64,000 nt of DNA from Anaerocolumna sedimenticola (lineage in GTDB: Bacteria; Bacillota; Clostridia; Lachnospirales; Lachnospiraceae). Within the stretch, counting starts at the first letter, position 1, and each line of letters begins with the position of its first letter. The notes beneath the pieces were generated by a model, which saw nothing but the letters and a program-made list of their open reading frames with translations, made no database searches and was not told where the DNA came from. Shown here one piece after another: positions 54,185 to 62,923 of the stretch. The stretch lies in assembly GCF_009931695.1 (NCBI RefSeq), contig NZ_CP048000.1, positions 2,373,501 through 2,437,500 on the forward strand, read 5' to 3'. The position numbers were made by a program, and so were the translations under genes.

Positions 54185-55537
54185 ATGGCTAAAAACAGGA
54201 CTGTTTTTTTCTGCAGGGAATGTGGTTATGAAGCATCCAAGTGGATGGGGCAATGTCCGGGCTGTAAGCAGTGGGATACTTTTACCGAGGAACCGGTGAT
54301 TAAGAAAAAGATGAATAACCAGGCCGGTTTATCACAGACAGAGCCGCAGCTTTTATCCGATGTAACAACTGATAAAGACCAGAGAATATTAACCGGAATT
54401 GAAGAGTTTGACAGAGTATTAGGGGGTGGGATTGTGATTGGTTCCCTGGTATTAGTAGGCGGAGATCCCGGAATAGGAAAATCGACTCTGCTACTTCAGA
54501 TGTGCAGGGAACTGTCCGATAAACGAGTTAAGATATTATACATATCGGGAGAAGAATCTCTAAAACAAATTAAAATGCGTGCTGACAGGCTGGGGTCATT
54601 TCAGGGAGACTTATTATTACTAAGTGAAACTAACTTAGACAGTATAGAAGACACCATACGTAAATTAATGCCTCAGATAGTAATCATAGATTCCATACAG
54701 ACTATGTACAAAGAAGACATCGGTGCGGCTCCCGGCAGTGTAAGCCAGGTAAGGGAAACTACAGGAATCTTAATGCATTTGGCAAAAGGGTTGGGAATAT
54801 CCATCTTTATTGTGGGACATGTTACCAAAGAAGGTGTAGTTGCCGGTCCCAGAGTTTTAGAACACATGGTGGATACGGTTTTGTATTTTGAGGGAGAGAG
54901 CAAAGCTTCCTACCGAATTTTAAGGGCAGTAAAAAACCGTTTTGGATCCACCAATGAAATCGGTGTATTTGAAATGCGGGATAAAGGCCTAGTGGAAGTG
55001 AGTAATCCATCGGAATTTATGTTACAGGGTAAACCGGAGGGAGAACCGGGTTCGGTAGTAACGGCTTCCATGGAAGGGACCAGACCTATATTAGTTGAGG
55101 TACAGGCATTGATCTGCCAGACAAATTTTAACATGCCAAGAAGAACAGCAGCGGGAACTGATTATAACCGTGTAAATCTGTTAATGGCTGTTTTAGAGAA
55201 AAGATTAGGAATTCAGATGTCCGGAATGGACGCTTATATAAATGTAGCCGGCGGAATGAAGATTAATGAACCCGCATTGGATTTGGCGATTGTTATGGCT
55301 ATTTTATCCAGTTATAAAAACCGGCCGCTGGACAATAAAACCTTATGTTTTGGAGAAATTGGGCTTACCGGAGAGGTCAGGGCGGTCAATATGGCGGAAC
55401 AGCGTGTTATTGAGGCTGGTAAAATGGGATATGATACGGTTTTATTACCGCAAATTAATAAAGAGAATATTGGTAATACGAATGTAAAACTAATCGGTAT
55501 CAGGAATATAAGGGAGATTATAAATTCATTTTCTTAA
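54185..55537 (+). CDS. radA: DNA repair protein RadA (Sms)
   Basis: A 450-residue RecA-like ATPase that speeds branch migration in recombinational repair. A zinc finger (Cys10, Cys13, Cys24, Cys27), Walker A GDPGIGKS (93-100), the RadA-specific KNRFGS and a C-terminal Lon-protease-like domain (MAVLEKRLGIQMSGMDAYIN to the end) are all present. Normal length. AGGAGG precedes the ATG. In Bacillus radA also follows clpC; here one extra gene intervenes. Confidence 0.97.
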   Translation: MAKNRTVFFCRECGYEASKWMGQCPGCKQWDTFTEEPVIKKKMNNQAGLSQTEPQLLSDVTTDKDQRILTGIEEFDRVLGGGIVIGSLVLVGGDPGIGKSTLLLQMCRELSDKRVKILYISGEESLKQIKMRADRLGSFQGDLLLLSETNLDSIEDTIRKLMPQIVIIDSIQTMYKEDIGAAPGSVSQVRETTGILMHLAKGLGISIFIVGHVTKEGVVAGPRVLEHMVDTVLYFEGESKASYRILRAVKNRFGSTNEIGVFEMRDKGLVEVSNPSEFMLQGKPEGEPGSVVTASMEGTRPILVEVQALICQTNFNMPRRTAAGTDYNRVNLLMAVLEKRLGIQMSGMDAYINVAGGMKINEPALDLAIVMAILSSYKNRPLDNKTLCFGEIGLTGEVRAVNMAEQRVIEAGKMGYDTVLLPQINKENIGNTNVKLIGIRNIREIINSFS

Positions 55538-55550
55538 TGATATTTTCATA

Positions 55551-55702
55551 TAGATAATTGCGAAACTCACATATTATATCTATATGCCACGCAATTAATA
55601 CAATTTCAGAGCTGAATCTTGCCCAGAGGGCAACTGAAGCTATGAAATTCGTATCAATTGTGTGGTATATTCAAAAAACAATATAGTTTCGCAATTGCCT
55701 AA
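55551..55702. repeat. Dispersed palindromic repeat R1, copy B
   Basis: A 152-base element with outer arms AATTGCGAAACT and AGTTTCGCAATT, and inner arms that match copy A (39836-39986) with paired changes such as GCAATTAATAC opposite GTATCAATTGT. Core CAGAGCTGAATCTTGCCC is shared. It lies 14 bases after the radA stop. The remaining 55703-55847 has a TTGACA (about 55757) without a good -10. Confidence 0.8.
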
Positions 55703-55847
55703 TATTTTCATACTTAATAAAGAAGTATTGTATACATTGAGTAACAATAAAACTGGCTTGACATACAAACTTTGATCTGTCTGGCTTATGGTTGTTTTGT
55801 TACCATTATATAAATTAATTACAAAAGAAAAGGCGGAGGTATTAATA

Positions 55848-56564
55848 ATGGAATGTACAAAAGATTGTGAGGAATTAAAAAGTTTAATGAGGCAGCAGGA
55901 GGAATTTATTCATAGTATTGGAAATATTATGGAAAACCTGGATACCTCTCAATTAAAAGTAGAGAAAAATGCATTTGATGCCATAAACAGTTCGGACACA
56001 TCCTTAAATTTAGTAAAAGAAGGAATCCAGTCTGTGGATGATCTATTAAACAAAATCGATTCATTGCATACCGCAGTGGAGAATTCAACGAAAAATATTA
56101 ATCAGATGAAGAATCTTTCCAATATGATTGAGGGATTTGCTTCTGTCATAGGAGGTATATCGAATAAAACAAATATGCTGTCCCTAAATGCCTCCATTGA
56201 AGCAGCCAGAGCAGGGGAACAAGGCAGAGGGTTTGCTGTTGTAGCCGGAGAGGTAAGAAACTTAGCAGCACAATCAGCTCAGTCTTCAAAAGAAATTTCG
56301 GAAACAATCCAATCCATACAGTCATTTGTTACGGAAACCGTTGAGGCTATGAATAAAATTTATGAAATTGTAGAAAAACAAAATTCTATGGTAAGTGATG
56401 TGAAAGATGTATTTCATAAAATATTAGAGGCAGCATATATTTCCAATGATGTATCGAGAAACATGGAACATGAGATCGCATATCAGAGGGATATTACAGA
56501 CAATGCGAAACACACGATTGATTCCATTCATCTTATTTCCGAACAGATAGATGAGGTTGAATAG
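55848..56564 (+). CDS. Soluble methyl-accepting chemotaxis-like protein
   Basis: A 238-residue cytosolic protein made almost entirely of coiled coil with the MCP signalling tip: [36 protein letters not shown] (about 118-152 in the protein) is the CheA/CheW-contact hairpin. There is no membrane segment and no recognisable sensor domain beyond about 85 N-terminal helical residues containing two cysteines ([12 protein letters not shown]). Short MCPs like this may sense through partners. GGCGGAGG precedes ATG 55848; an in-frame upstream start at 55788 lacks a ribosome site. No che genes are nearby. Confidence 0.88.
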   Translation: MECTKDCEELKSLMRQQEEFIHSIGNIMENLDTSQLKVEKNAFDAINSSDTSLNLVKEGIQSVDDLLNKIDSLHTAVENSTKNINQMKNLSNMIEGFASVIGGISNKTNMLSLNASIEAARAGEQGRGFAVVAGEVRNLAAQSAQSSKEISETIQSIQSFVTETVEAMNKIYEIVEKQNSMVSDVKDVFHKILEAAYISNDVSRNMEHEIAYQRDITDNAKHTIDSIHLISEQIDEVE

Positions 56565-56588
56565 GGATCATTAGCGGAAATAAAAGGG

Positions 56589-56620
56589 AAGAGGATGCCT
56601 ATTTTTTGGTATCCTCTTCT
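56589..56620. terminator. Convergent terminator hairpin, overlaps the small minus-strand gene
   Basis: GAAGAGGAT (56589-56597) pairs perfectly with ATCCTCTTC (56611-56619 region). It lies between the MCP-like gene and the small minus-strand gene, whose last codons form one arm. Both sides are T-rich enough to act in either direction. Confidence 0.6.
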
Positions 56621-56760
56621 CCTTCTGCTATGATGTCTTCCAGCACGTGCATAAGATCATAGATATTATTTAACTGTACATTTCGTTCTAAGATTGAATT
56701 CTTTAATTCTATAGGCAGGGTTTCAAATTTTTCCCTGATTGCTGGTGCTACATGCGACAT
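56599..56760 (-). CDS. Small hypothetical protein, 53 residues
   Basis: ATG (56760-56758) has GAGGTGATTTT directly upstream. It encodes MSHVAPAIREKFETLPIELK and ends in acidic DIIAEGEEDTKK. The composition is protein-like (helical, heptad-like leucines: LNNIYDLMHVLEDII), and the terminator hairpin overlaps the stop codon, as expected for a real gene end. It lies between the MCP-like and DinB-like genes. I do not recognise a family; a small coiled-coil partner protein is possible. Confidence 0.65.
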   Translation of the reverse strand: MSHVAPAIREKFETLPIELKNSILERNVQLNNIYDLMHVLEDIIAEGEEDTKK

Positions 56761-56833
56761 AAAATCACCTCGATAATAGTTTGTCCTGCTTAAATGATTT
56801 TATGTATGAAGAATACGCACTATATGAATTTTT

Positions 56834-57538
56834 TTAAGTATTTATTTGCTTTTTTAAATCTAATTTCATAATTTTAGCTTTTAATTTTAAACTATCGTTT
56901 AAGTGTACAATTTGATGTCTGGTAATTGGCATCTGTAAAATTCCAGATACATCTTTTTTGCCCCAGAAATCCAGGAGCCAGATTGAATCCGGATGGTTTG
57001 TTACACCACCTTCCAATCGGATCCGCTCCAAACGGTCTGATGTTATTTTTCTTTTGAGATCTTCCGCAGTGAGGGCAGATAAAATTTGCTGAGTTTGTTT
57101 TCCGACTGCATTTCGGTAATTTTTCAGTTCCTGCTTATTAATTGATTTACTTAACTTTATGATTTCATCGTCTGTCATGGCATTACCGGTATCTTTTACA
57201 GTAACCTGTAATTTATCCAGCCAGGTTTCGTCTAAGACCTGCTGCCATCCTTTTACTAAAATATTTATGGTCAAATCTTCAATTCTTGTAATATGCCAGA
57301 TATTCCATGCAATAGTTACATCCTTACTTGTAGGCATAACCTCAAAATCTTCATCGGTTAGCCCATCCCAAACCTCATCCGCCAAGGTTATCTCAGTTGT
57401 TGATGATACCGGAGATAAGTGGATCATTTTATGCATATCCAGACATAAATTGATTGCTTCCGTAAATTTATCTTTGCTTTTAAGATATTCCTTTAACAAG
57501 GTCTGTTTTGGATTCCAATCCGTCCCAGGTTTAAACAT
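56834..57538 (-). CDS. DinB superfamily protein
   Basis: A 234-residue DinB/YfiT-like four-helix-bundle protein. The metal-site histidines appear in AWNIWHITRIEDLTINIL (near 90) and ITRHQIVHLNDSL (near 210). Members are metal-dependent thiol (bacillithiol/mycothiol-type) transferases or of unknown function. I chose ATG 57538 after GGCAGG; an in-frame upstream start (57586) would overlap the previous gene. It follows the isochorismatase-like gene by 14 bases, so they form an operon with the DJ-1-like gene. Confidence 0.82.
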   Translation of the reverse strand: MFKPGTDWNPKQTLLKEYLKSKDKFTEAINLCLDMHKMIHLSPVSSTTEITLADEVWDGLTDEDFEVMPTSKDVTIAWNIWHITRIEDLTINILVKGWQQVLDETWLDKLQVTVKDTGNAMTDDEIIKLSKSINKQELKNYRNAVGKQTQQILSALTAEDLKRKITSDRLERIRLEGGVTNHPDSIWLLDFWGKKDVSGILQMPITRHQIVHLNDSLKLKAKIMKLDLKKQINT

Positions 57539-57552
57539 AAAATACCTGCCTT

Positions 57553-58098
57553 TTATCCTTTTTCGTTTAAAATATTTATCTGGCACATTTTCATAGCTTT
57601 TAAAGCATTTTCATGACTTTCTTTTGTAACTCCGGCACAGCAGGATGCATCCACGGTGACAGGTACCTCTGGCAGAAAGGTTTTAATAAGAATAGCGTTG
57701 GAAATCACACAGATATCCGTACAGATTCCTATTAACTCGATTTGTGATACCGTATCATAAACTCCATTCATAAGATCTTTTGCAAGTTCACTGGAACCAA
57801 AGGTTACTTTTTCATAGATTTTATAGTTACTTAGGTTAGTTGCTTTTAATATTTTACTGTCTAGTTCCCAACCTCCGGTTTTTGTGATACAATGTTTTAC
57901 CGGCAGATTCTTTCCCTCCTGGGTATCCAGATAATTATCAAAATGCGTGTCCTTGGTAAAAATTATCGGATCACCGTTTAGCTCATATTCTTTAATTTTA
58001 TTTACTACCTTGTCTACGATCTGAACTGCTTCTTTGGTGCCTAACGTACCGCAAATAAAATCATTCTGCATATCAATAACAACTAATAATTTATTCAT
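57553..58098 (-). CDS. Cysteine hydrolase, nicotinamidase/isochorismatase-like
   Basis: A 181-residue isochorismatase-fold hydrolase. The catalytic triad is visible as Asp9 (VVIDMQNDF), Lys97 (YEKVTF) and Cys130 (GICTDICV). The metal-site DxHxD of nicotinamidases appears as DTHFD near 50-54, which favours nicotinamidase (nicotinamide to nicotinate, NAD salvage) over isochorismatase. Middle gene of a minus-strand run: DJ-1-like, this, DinB-like. Confidence 0.9.
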   Translation of the reverse strand: MNKLLVVIDMQNDFICGTLGTKEAVQIVDKVVNKIKEYELNGDPIIFTKDTHFDNYLDTQEGKNLPVKHCITKTGGWELDSKILKATNLSNYKIYEKVTFGSSELAKDLMNGVYDTVSQIELIGICTDICVISNAILIKTFLPEVPVTVDASCCAGVTKESHENALKAMKMCQINILNEKG

Positions 58099-58132
58099 TG
58101 ATTTAATCCTTTCATAAGTAAGAGCAGACTTA

Positions 58133-58711
58133 TTAATACCCCATAGCTTTTTTTACAATCTCCATTTTTTCTTTTGAAGTAAGCTTCTCTAATAATAAAA
58201 ATCCCACTCCCGGGGCTGTTTGGGGACAATAAGAAGTTATAATATTATTATCGGTGACAATGGGCTCATCTATCACGTTAACGTTAAATTCTCTTAATTG
58301 TGCTTGTCTTATACCTTCTTTAAAATGATAGGTGGTAGCCTTTCTTCCTTTTAACACCCCGCTTTTTCCTATTGGCAAGGCCCCGACACATACGGAAGCA
58401 ATAATTTTTCCTTTGGAATTAAAATCCCTTATCAACTGCAGAAATTTTTCGTGATAAGCTTCTTCATAAAAACCGAATTCCTCAAACCCACCGGGGATAA
58501 CAAGAGCCTCATAATCATCAATGTGAATTTCATCAATCAGTTTATCTACCGTAACAGGAATATGAAACGTACTTATAACCTGTTTTTGAAAACCACAGGT
58601 TATTACTTGTATGTCATATCCATAATCATTACGTGCCCAGCCCATAATATCCACGAAAGGACTGAATTCCATAGTCTCAAATCCTTTTGCTAAGAAAAGT
58701 AAAACTTTCAT
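58133..58711 (-). CDS. DJ-1/PfpI family protein
   Basis: A 192-residue DJ-1/ThiJ-type protein. The nucleophile-elbow cysteine is Cys108 ([13 protein letters not shown]), and the conserved Glu12 ([10 protein letters not shown]) and GGFEEFG are present. Members act as glyoxalase/deglycase, chaperone or oxidative-stress proteins; which applies here is unclear. First gene of the minus-strand run, 34 bases before the hydrolase gene. Together these suggest a small metabolite-damage or stress operon (inference). Confidence 0.9.
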   Translation of the reverse strand: MKVLLFLAKGFETMEFSPFVDIMGWARNDYGYDIQVITCGFQKQVISTFHIPVTVDKLIDEIHIDDYEALVIPGGFEEFGFYEEAYHEKFLQLIRDFNSKGKIIASVCVGALPIGKSGVLKGRKATTYHFKEGIRQAQLREFNVNVIDEPIVTDNNIITSYCPQTAPGVGFLLLEKLTSKEKMEIVKKAMGY

Positions 58712-58802
58712 ACATTACCCTCATTTCATAATATGTGGTTTTGGATTGTATTTTATATTATTATAACTGATTCTGTTTCAAACTACAATATTTACCATAA
58801 TG

Positions 58803-59375
58803 TTAAGGCAAAATAGTTATTATCAAATCATTACAGAGAGTTGTTTTCCATATCTCTTTCTCATTATTAATAATAATTTTACCGCATAAACCAAGGCGTT
58901 TTATAGAGGATCTTGATATACCCAGTTTTCTGCTTAAAATTTTGTCAACCCGAATATCCATAGGATAATTACTCCTTAATTGTACCTGAATGGATTCATT
59001 CAGATCAGTAAGCCGTATGATATCGCCGCTTACTTCATATTCAACTTCTTCATAGTCTAAATTCACATTGTTTTGAGCATGTATATTTGCATCAAAAGCA
59101 TATTTTCTGGCAAGCTCCTCATCATTGCATAAAAATTTTCGGTATAAATCCGGAGGGATGGAAGTGGGATTTACTCTTGATAAGATTGACATATTCCACG
59201 TTGTTTTACACTTTCGGCATTGATAGATAAGCCATACGTCTACTTTACTTTGATTGGCATTAATTCTGAAATTGCCGGTGGTAATAAATGTGCATTTAGT
59301 ACTGCATTTAGAGCAGTTTTTGGTAATTGTTGGCTGATTCAGAGGGACGATTTCCCATAGTATTGTTTTCTGCAT
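58803..59375 (-). CDS. DUF1062 family zinc-ribbon protein
   Basis: A 190-residue protein of DUF1062. An N-terminal zinc ribbon is formed by CSKCSTKC (near 21-28) and CRKC (near 53-56), followed by TTWNMSILSRVNP and a C-terminal half (NYPMDIRVDKILSRKLGISR) that resembles an S4-like RNA-binding fold. Function unknown. GGAGCG precedes the ATG. It is the only gene of its unit. Confidence 0.85.
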   Translation of the reverse strand: MQKTILWEIVPLNQPTITKNCSKCSTKCTFITTGNFRINANQSKVDVWLIYQCRKCKTTWNMSILSRVNPTSIPPDLYRKFLCNDEELARKYAFDANIHAQNNVNLDYEEVEYEVSGDIIRLTDLNESIQVQLRSNYPMDIRVDKILSRKLGISRSSIKRLGLCGKIIINNEKEIWKTTLCNDLIITILP

Positions 59376-59450
59376 ATTTTTTTCGCTCCTTTATTGAGCT
59401 GCACAAAAATATGGCATAAATAAAATCTATATGAAATTTTGGTGTTTGAT

Positions 59451-59583
59451 CTATTCATATTTCCATGCAGCTAAAACTAATTCTGATGGCATCAAAAATA
59501 AACCCAGTCTTGTACTGAATTTTTGATGTTTTATTTGGCTTAAATCAGAGATTATCAATTAACTGGTGTAGTCATATGAATAG
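59451..59583. repeat. Nested palindromic element
   Basis: Three nested arms: CTATTCATAT (59451-59460) with ATATGAATAG (59574-59583), then TAATTCTGAT with ATCAGAGATTA (one-base insertion), then CATCAAAAAT (59490-59499) with ATTTTTGATG (59519-59528). It lies upstream of DUF1062 on its 5' side. The rest of 59376-59947 has further short hairpins (e.g. CCTAC/GTAGG near 59769) but no gene. Confidence 0.55.
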
Positions 59584-59875
59584 AGCCCTCCTTATTTTTT
59601 AATGCGGAGACAGTTTACCATAAGAATAAAAAGGTAAATACCTTAATCTTATTTATGAAGTATTTTTAAGGTGGGGATAAATGTTAATTTAAGGTGGACG
59701 TTTTATTGACTTATTAGAATTTTAAGATAAATTGATATAATGTTTGGAATATGAAAATTTAGAAAGCATCCTACAAAATTGTAGGAATTAACTTGGGTTA
59801 ATTGTGAATAAATAAAAAACCGTATCATATCTTTCAAAAATAATCCTTTCATTTGCTGTATTTGGCACAAATTTA

Positions 59876-59933
59876 TAAAAAAAGATATTTAATCTTATAA
59901 TAATTTATAAGAATCTTGAGATCGATATGATAC
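59876..59933 (-). terminator. Terminator candidate for the CD3324-like gene
   Basis: On the minus strand, TCTTATA pairs with TATAAGA (59893-59899 with 59906-59912), followed by TCTTTTTTT. A longer-range pair GTATCATATC/GATATGATAC (59822 with 59924-59933) overlaps it. Confidence 0.45.
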
Positions 59934-59947
59934 AGTTTTTACTGCAT

Positions 59948-60226
59948 TTATTCATTATTTCTTTTTTCCTGTAATACAATCCGCTGTATACTCTTTTCTG
60001 ACAAGAAATATTGATTTGCAAGTTCAGTAATTTTTAATCCGTTTATATATCGGGTATAAATTTCTGAATTTCTCTTTTTAATCCATAGTTTAGAGTTGGT
60101 TTTTTCACCCCAGCTTTTACGGTTATTACTTTTTCTGGGTATATATAAATATCCACCGTCAATATATTCCTGTATTAATTCCAATACTTCCTGGGGTAAA
60201 ACAGTTTCTGCTTTTAAATAGCTCAT
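59948..60226 (-). CDS. CD3324 family protein (small HTH-like)
   Basis: A 92-residue protein matching the clostridial CD3324 family: MSYLKAETVLPQEVLELIQE, GGYLYIPRKSNNRKSWGEKT, then a C-terminal helix-turn-helix-like ITELANQYFLSEKSIQRIV. Role unknown, perhaps a small DNA-binding regulator. I chose ATG 60226 after GGAGGAG; an in-frame start 16 codons upstream lacks a ribosome site. Divergent from rubrerythrin, with an inverted repeat between them. Confidence 0.85.
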   Translation of the reverse strand: MSYLKAETVLPQEVLELIQEYIDGGYLYIPRKSNNRKSWGEKTNSKLWIKKRNSEIYTRYINGLKITELANQYFLSEKSIQRIVLQEKRNNE

Positions 60227-60259
60227 GGTGCTCCTCCTTGAATAAAAATACAAAGATTG

Positions 60260-60316
60260 AGCAAAGGCTATCATCTATTTATTTTTAATTGTGCAATAGC
60301 CTTTGCTATGCACAAA
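60260..60316. promoter_or_regulatory. Mutually exclusive inverted repeats between CD3324-like and rubrerythrin genes
   Basis: AGCAAAGGCTAT (60260-60271) pairs perfectly with ATAGCCTTTGCT (60296-60307). The same right arm can instead form TTGTGC-ATAGC/GCTAT-GCACAA (about 60289-60316). It lies about 35 bases upstream of the CD3324-like start on the minus strand. Either an operator or alternative leader structures. The rest of 60317-60563 has a TATAAT (60442-60447) but no clear -35. Confidence 0.4.
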
Positions 60317-60563
60317 TAACAAGTTTATTTCTCATAAAAAAATCCCCTTTCTATTACGGATAAAACTTACTCTTCCAATATAATACAACAGGAAAGTAAA
60401 ATTATCAAATGATTTTTTAATTAGGTGGCAAAAGGTCAAGCTATAATATCGATACAATCATAAGTTAAGGCATTTACACAGGTCCTCTACTTCTGTCACA
60501 TAATTTATAAGGATTATTCATATGATGTAGCAATAGGTTAACAGGTATTAAGGGAGGTGCAAA

Positions 60564-61102
60564 ATGGATTTCCAGCAAAGCAGGACTTATATAAATTTGC
60601 AGAGTGCATTTGAGGGAGAATTGATCAGCAGCAGCAAATATGAGATATATGGAATTCGTGCAAGGCAAGATGATTTCCAGCAAATAGCATATGCTTTTGA
60701 TGTCATATCCAGATTTGAAAGGGAGCATGCGGTAATATGGTTGAAGTTATTAAATAATGGTGAAATTCCGAGTACCATACAAAATCTGATCGCAAGTTCA
60801 GATGATGAAGCAAATAAAGGAAATAACATATATAGGGAGTACGCTCAAACAGCGAGAGAAGAGGGATATAATTCCATCGGTGCTTTATTTGACGGAGTTG
60901 CAAATATTGAATTGAATAATGAAGCAATCTTCCGAACATTTGCGGAAAATATAGAAAATAACCAGGTTTTTTGTAAAACACAGGAAGTTTTATGGGTGTG
61001 TACTAATTGCGGCAATATTATGGGGGATTATGTGCACCTGAAATATGCCCGATTTGCGGCTTCCCTCAGGGGTATTATCAAGTTTACGAATCTTCTTATT
61101 GA
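60564..61102 (+). CDS. Rubrerythrin, frame interrupted at 61022-61026
   Basis: A non-haem di-iron peroxidase of the anaerobe oxidative-stress defence. The ferritin-like domain (about 1-135) has the diiron Glu/His ligands in FEGELISSSKYEIYG, FEREHAVIWLK and IELNNEAIF. The rubredoxin-like tail begins WVCTNCGN, but the second Cys pair is lost by a frame break. One extra G in the run 61022-61026 restores GGLCAPEICPICGFPQGYYQ and ends at 61102 with 179 residues, the usual length. GGGAGG precedes the ATG. Confidence 0.9.
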
Positions 61103-61144
61103 TTACAACTTCTTATGCTTATCAATTAATTGTTAGTTAAAAAA

Positions 61145-61235
61145 GCTGCTGTAAGATATAGGGAAGGAATCTTCAGATAGATTTAGTCAGAAAACGAAAT
61201 CCAAGTTTTGTAAAACCTGATTTTACAGCAGTATT
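61145..61235 (+). terminator. Hairpin after rubrerythrin
   Basis: CTGCTGTAA (61146-61154) pairs perfectly with TTACAGCAG (61223-61231), followed by TATTTCT. The loop is long (68 nt). The rest of 61236-61427 shows no gene. Confidence 0.45.
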
Positions 61236-61427
61236 TCTATAAAAAAATGACATTAAATGCATGATTAACTCCATTTACAATTGTATTTGCGTAAGTTATA
61301 ATTGAATCCTGACATTAAAATTGGTTGAATGATTGGACAACCCTTTTAGGTATTTTGGACATGGGGCAAAAAATGACAGGAAAAGAAGAAACGCAGGAAC
61401 ATACGGTATGGAGGGATTTACATAATA

Positions 61428-62864
61428 ATGTTAAACAATTTCATGTTTATCAATAGATTTTTATTAGCCAGGCTTCGCAGGATTTATTTTATGGCTTTAC
61501 CTGAGAGTAAAAGTGATCTTAAAAAGAGCAGAGTATGCTTTACGGTAGGTGATAGTGCTATCCAGACAATAGCACAGCTTTCCGGCGGAACGTTTCTGGC
61601 AACTTTAATGTCATTTTGCGGAATATCCGATGCCAATATTGGTATTATAACCTCCTTGGTAAGTCTCGCCGCTATATGTCAGATTTTTTTAATCAATTAT
61701 TTTAAAAAACTAAAAAAATATAAATTCTTAGTATGTTTTACAGCCTTGCAAAGATTACTATTTACTGTTATTTATTTTATACCTTTATTATTTATCAGTA
61801 ATTCGAAAAAGGCGATAATTATTGTTGTTCTATATTTTACCGGGCAAATTTTTGTACAAGTAGGTACACCGGCATCCCAGGAATGGATAGCCAGCCTGGT
61901 TCCGGGGAGATTAAGGGGAAAATATTTCTCCATAAAAGATTCCATAGCCGTATTTGTAGTATCCAGTACCATGTTAATAAGCGGTATTGTATTGGATACA
62001 TTTAAAAACCGGAATCTTAAGATCGGGTTTATCATAATAGGAACATTAATATTTATTCTTGTTTTAATAAACGTTATAGCGTTTTCCAAAATGAAAGAAC
62101 CTAAGATATCCTATTTAAACCAGGATGGGAAAGAAATGCACGGAAGACTGGCAAAAAAGGCAAAAGAAGATGAGAAAATAAATAAAAAGAATGATAAAAC
62201 GATTCTCAATGAGATTATAGATGCTTTTCAAAACAGAAAATTCAGAAAGGCATTTGCTCTGCAAAGTTTATATACATTATCTTTTTATATATGCTTACCT
62301 TTTAACTCCAGTTATCAGATTAATGAATTAGCCTTACCTTATACATTTATCATGTTTGTTTGCTTTATGACAAATTTGTATCGAATATACATATCACCTA
62401 AATTAGGACGTTTAGCAGATAAATATGGAATGGCGAGATTATTAAGATATACTTTATTAGCCTTAGGCTTCAACATGCTGTCCTTTGCTTTTACAGTTCC
62501 GGGTAATGCATATCCGCTATTTATAATCAGCCAGATAATAGCTTCTACTGCCTGGGCTTTTGTGGGTATTGGTTTGTTTGGATTGCAGTTAGACTTTTTC
62601 CAAAATGAAAAAAGAATGATCTGGCTTACTTTAGTTTCCTCCATTTCAGGGGTTTTTGGATTTTTTGTTTCCATCGTTGGCGGTGTGATTTTAGATCATC
62701 TGCAGAAAGCTAATCTTAATATAAATGGAACGCCCATTTATGCACAGCAGGTATTAAATTTTATTGGATTTTTAATCATGCTATTTACCGTTTGGTTTAT
62801 TAAATTTCATATTGAAACAGAAAAAATTGACACCAATCATAAAGACGGCAGAGTAAGTGTATAA
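61428..62864 (+). CDS. Major facilitator superfamily transporter
   Basis: A 478-residue polytopic membrane protein with about 12 hydrophobic segments and a charged central loop (about 215-265; KKAKEDEKINKKNDKTILNE). The GRLADKYGMARLLRY segment after TM8 echoes the MFS loop motif, and PGRLRGKYFSIKD follows TM4. Substrate unknown; the loop and sequence recall Firmicute MFS proteins of unassigned cargo. GGAGGG lies 11 bases before ATG 61428, a little far. No co-regulated neighbour; a shared terminator with the convergent protease gene follows. Confidence 0.85.
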   Translation: MLNNFMFINRFLLARLRRIYFMALPESKSDLKKSRVCFTVGDSAIQTIAQLSGGTFLATLMSFCGISDANIGIITSLVSLAAICQIFLINYFKKLKKYKFLVCFTALQRLLFTVIYFIPLLFISNSKKAIIIVVLYFTGQIFVQVGTPASQEWIASLVPGRLRGKYFSIKDSIAVFVVSSTMLISGIVLDTFKNRNLKIGFIIIGTLIFILVLINVIAFSKMKEPKISYLNQDGKEMHGRLAKKAKEDEKINKKNDKTILNEIIDAFQNRKFRKAFALQSLYTLSFYICLPFNSSYQINELALPYTFIMFVCFMTNLYRIYISPKLGRLADKYGMARLLRYTLLALGFNMLSFAFTVPGNAYPLFIISQIIASTAWAFVGIGLFGLQLDFFQNEKRMIWLTLVSSISGVFGFFVSIVGGVILDHLQKANLNINGTPIYAQQVLNFIGFLIMLFTVWFIKFHIETEKIDTNHKDGRVSV

Positions 62865-62877
62865 TCACTGAAGGAAT

Positions 62878-62922
62878 AAACACACAGACATTAATGGATA
62901 AAGAATGGCTGTGTGTTTTTCA
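62878..62922. terminator. Bidirectional terminator, MFS / subtilase
   Basis: AAACACACAG (62878-62888 region) pairs with CTGTGTGTTT (62909-62918), followed by TTTC on the plus strand. It ends one base before the convergent protease gene stop. Confidence 0.7.
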
Positions 62923-62923
62923 T

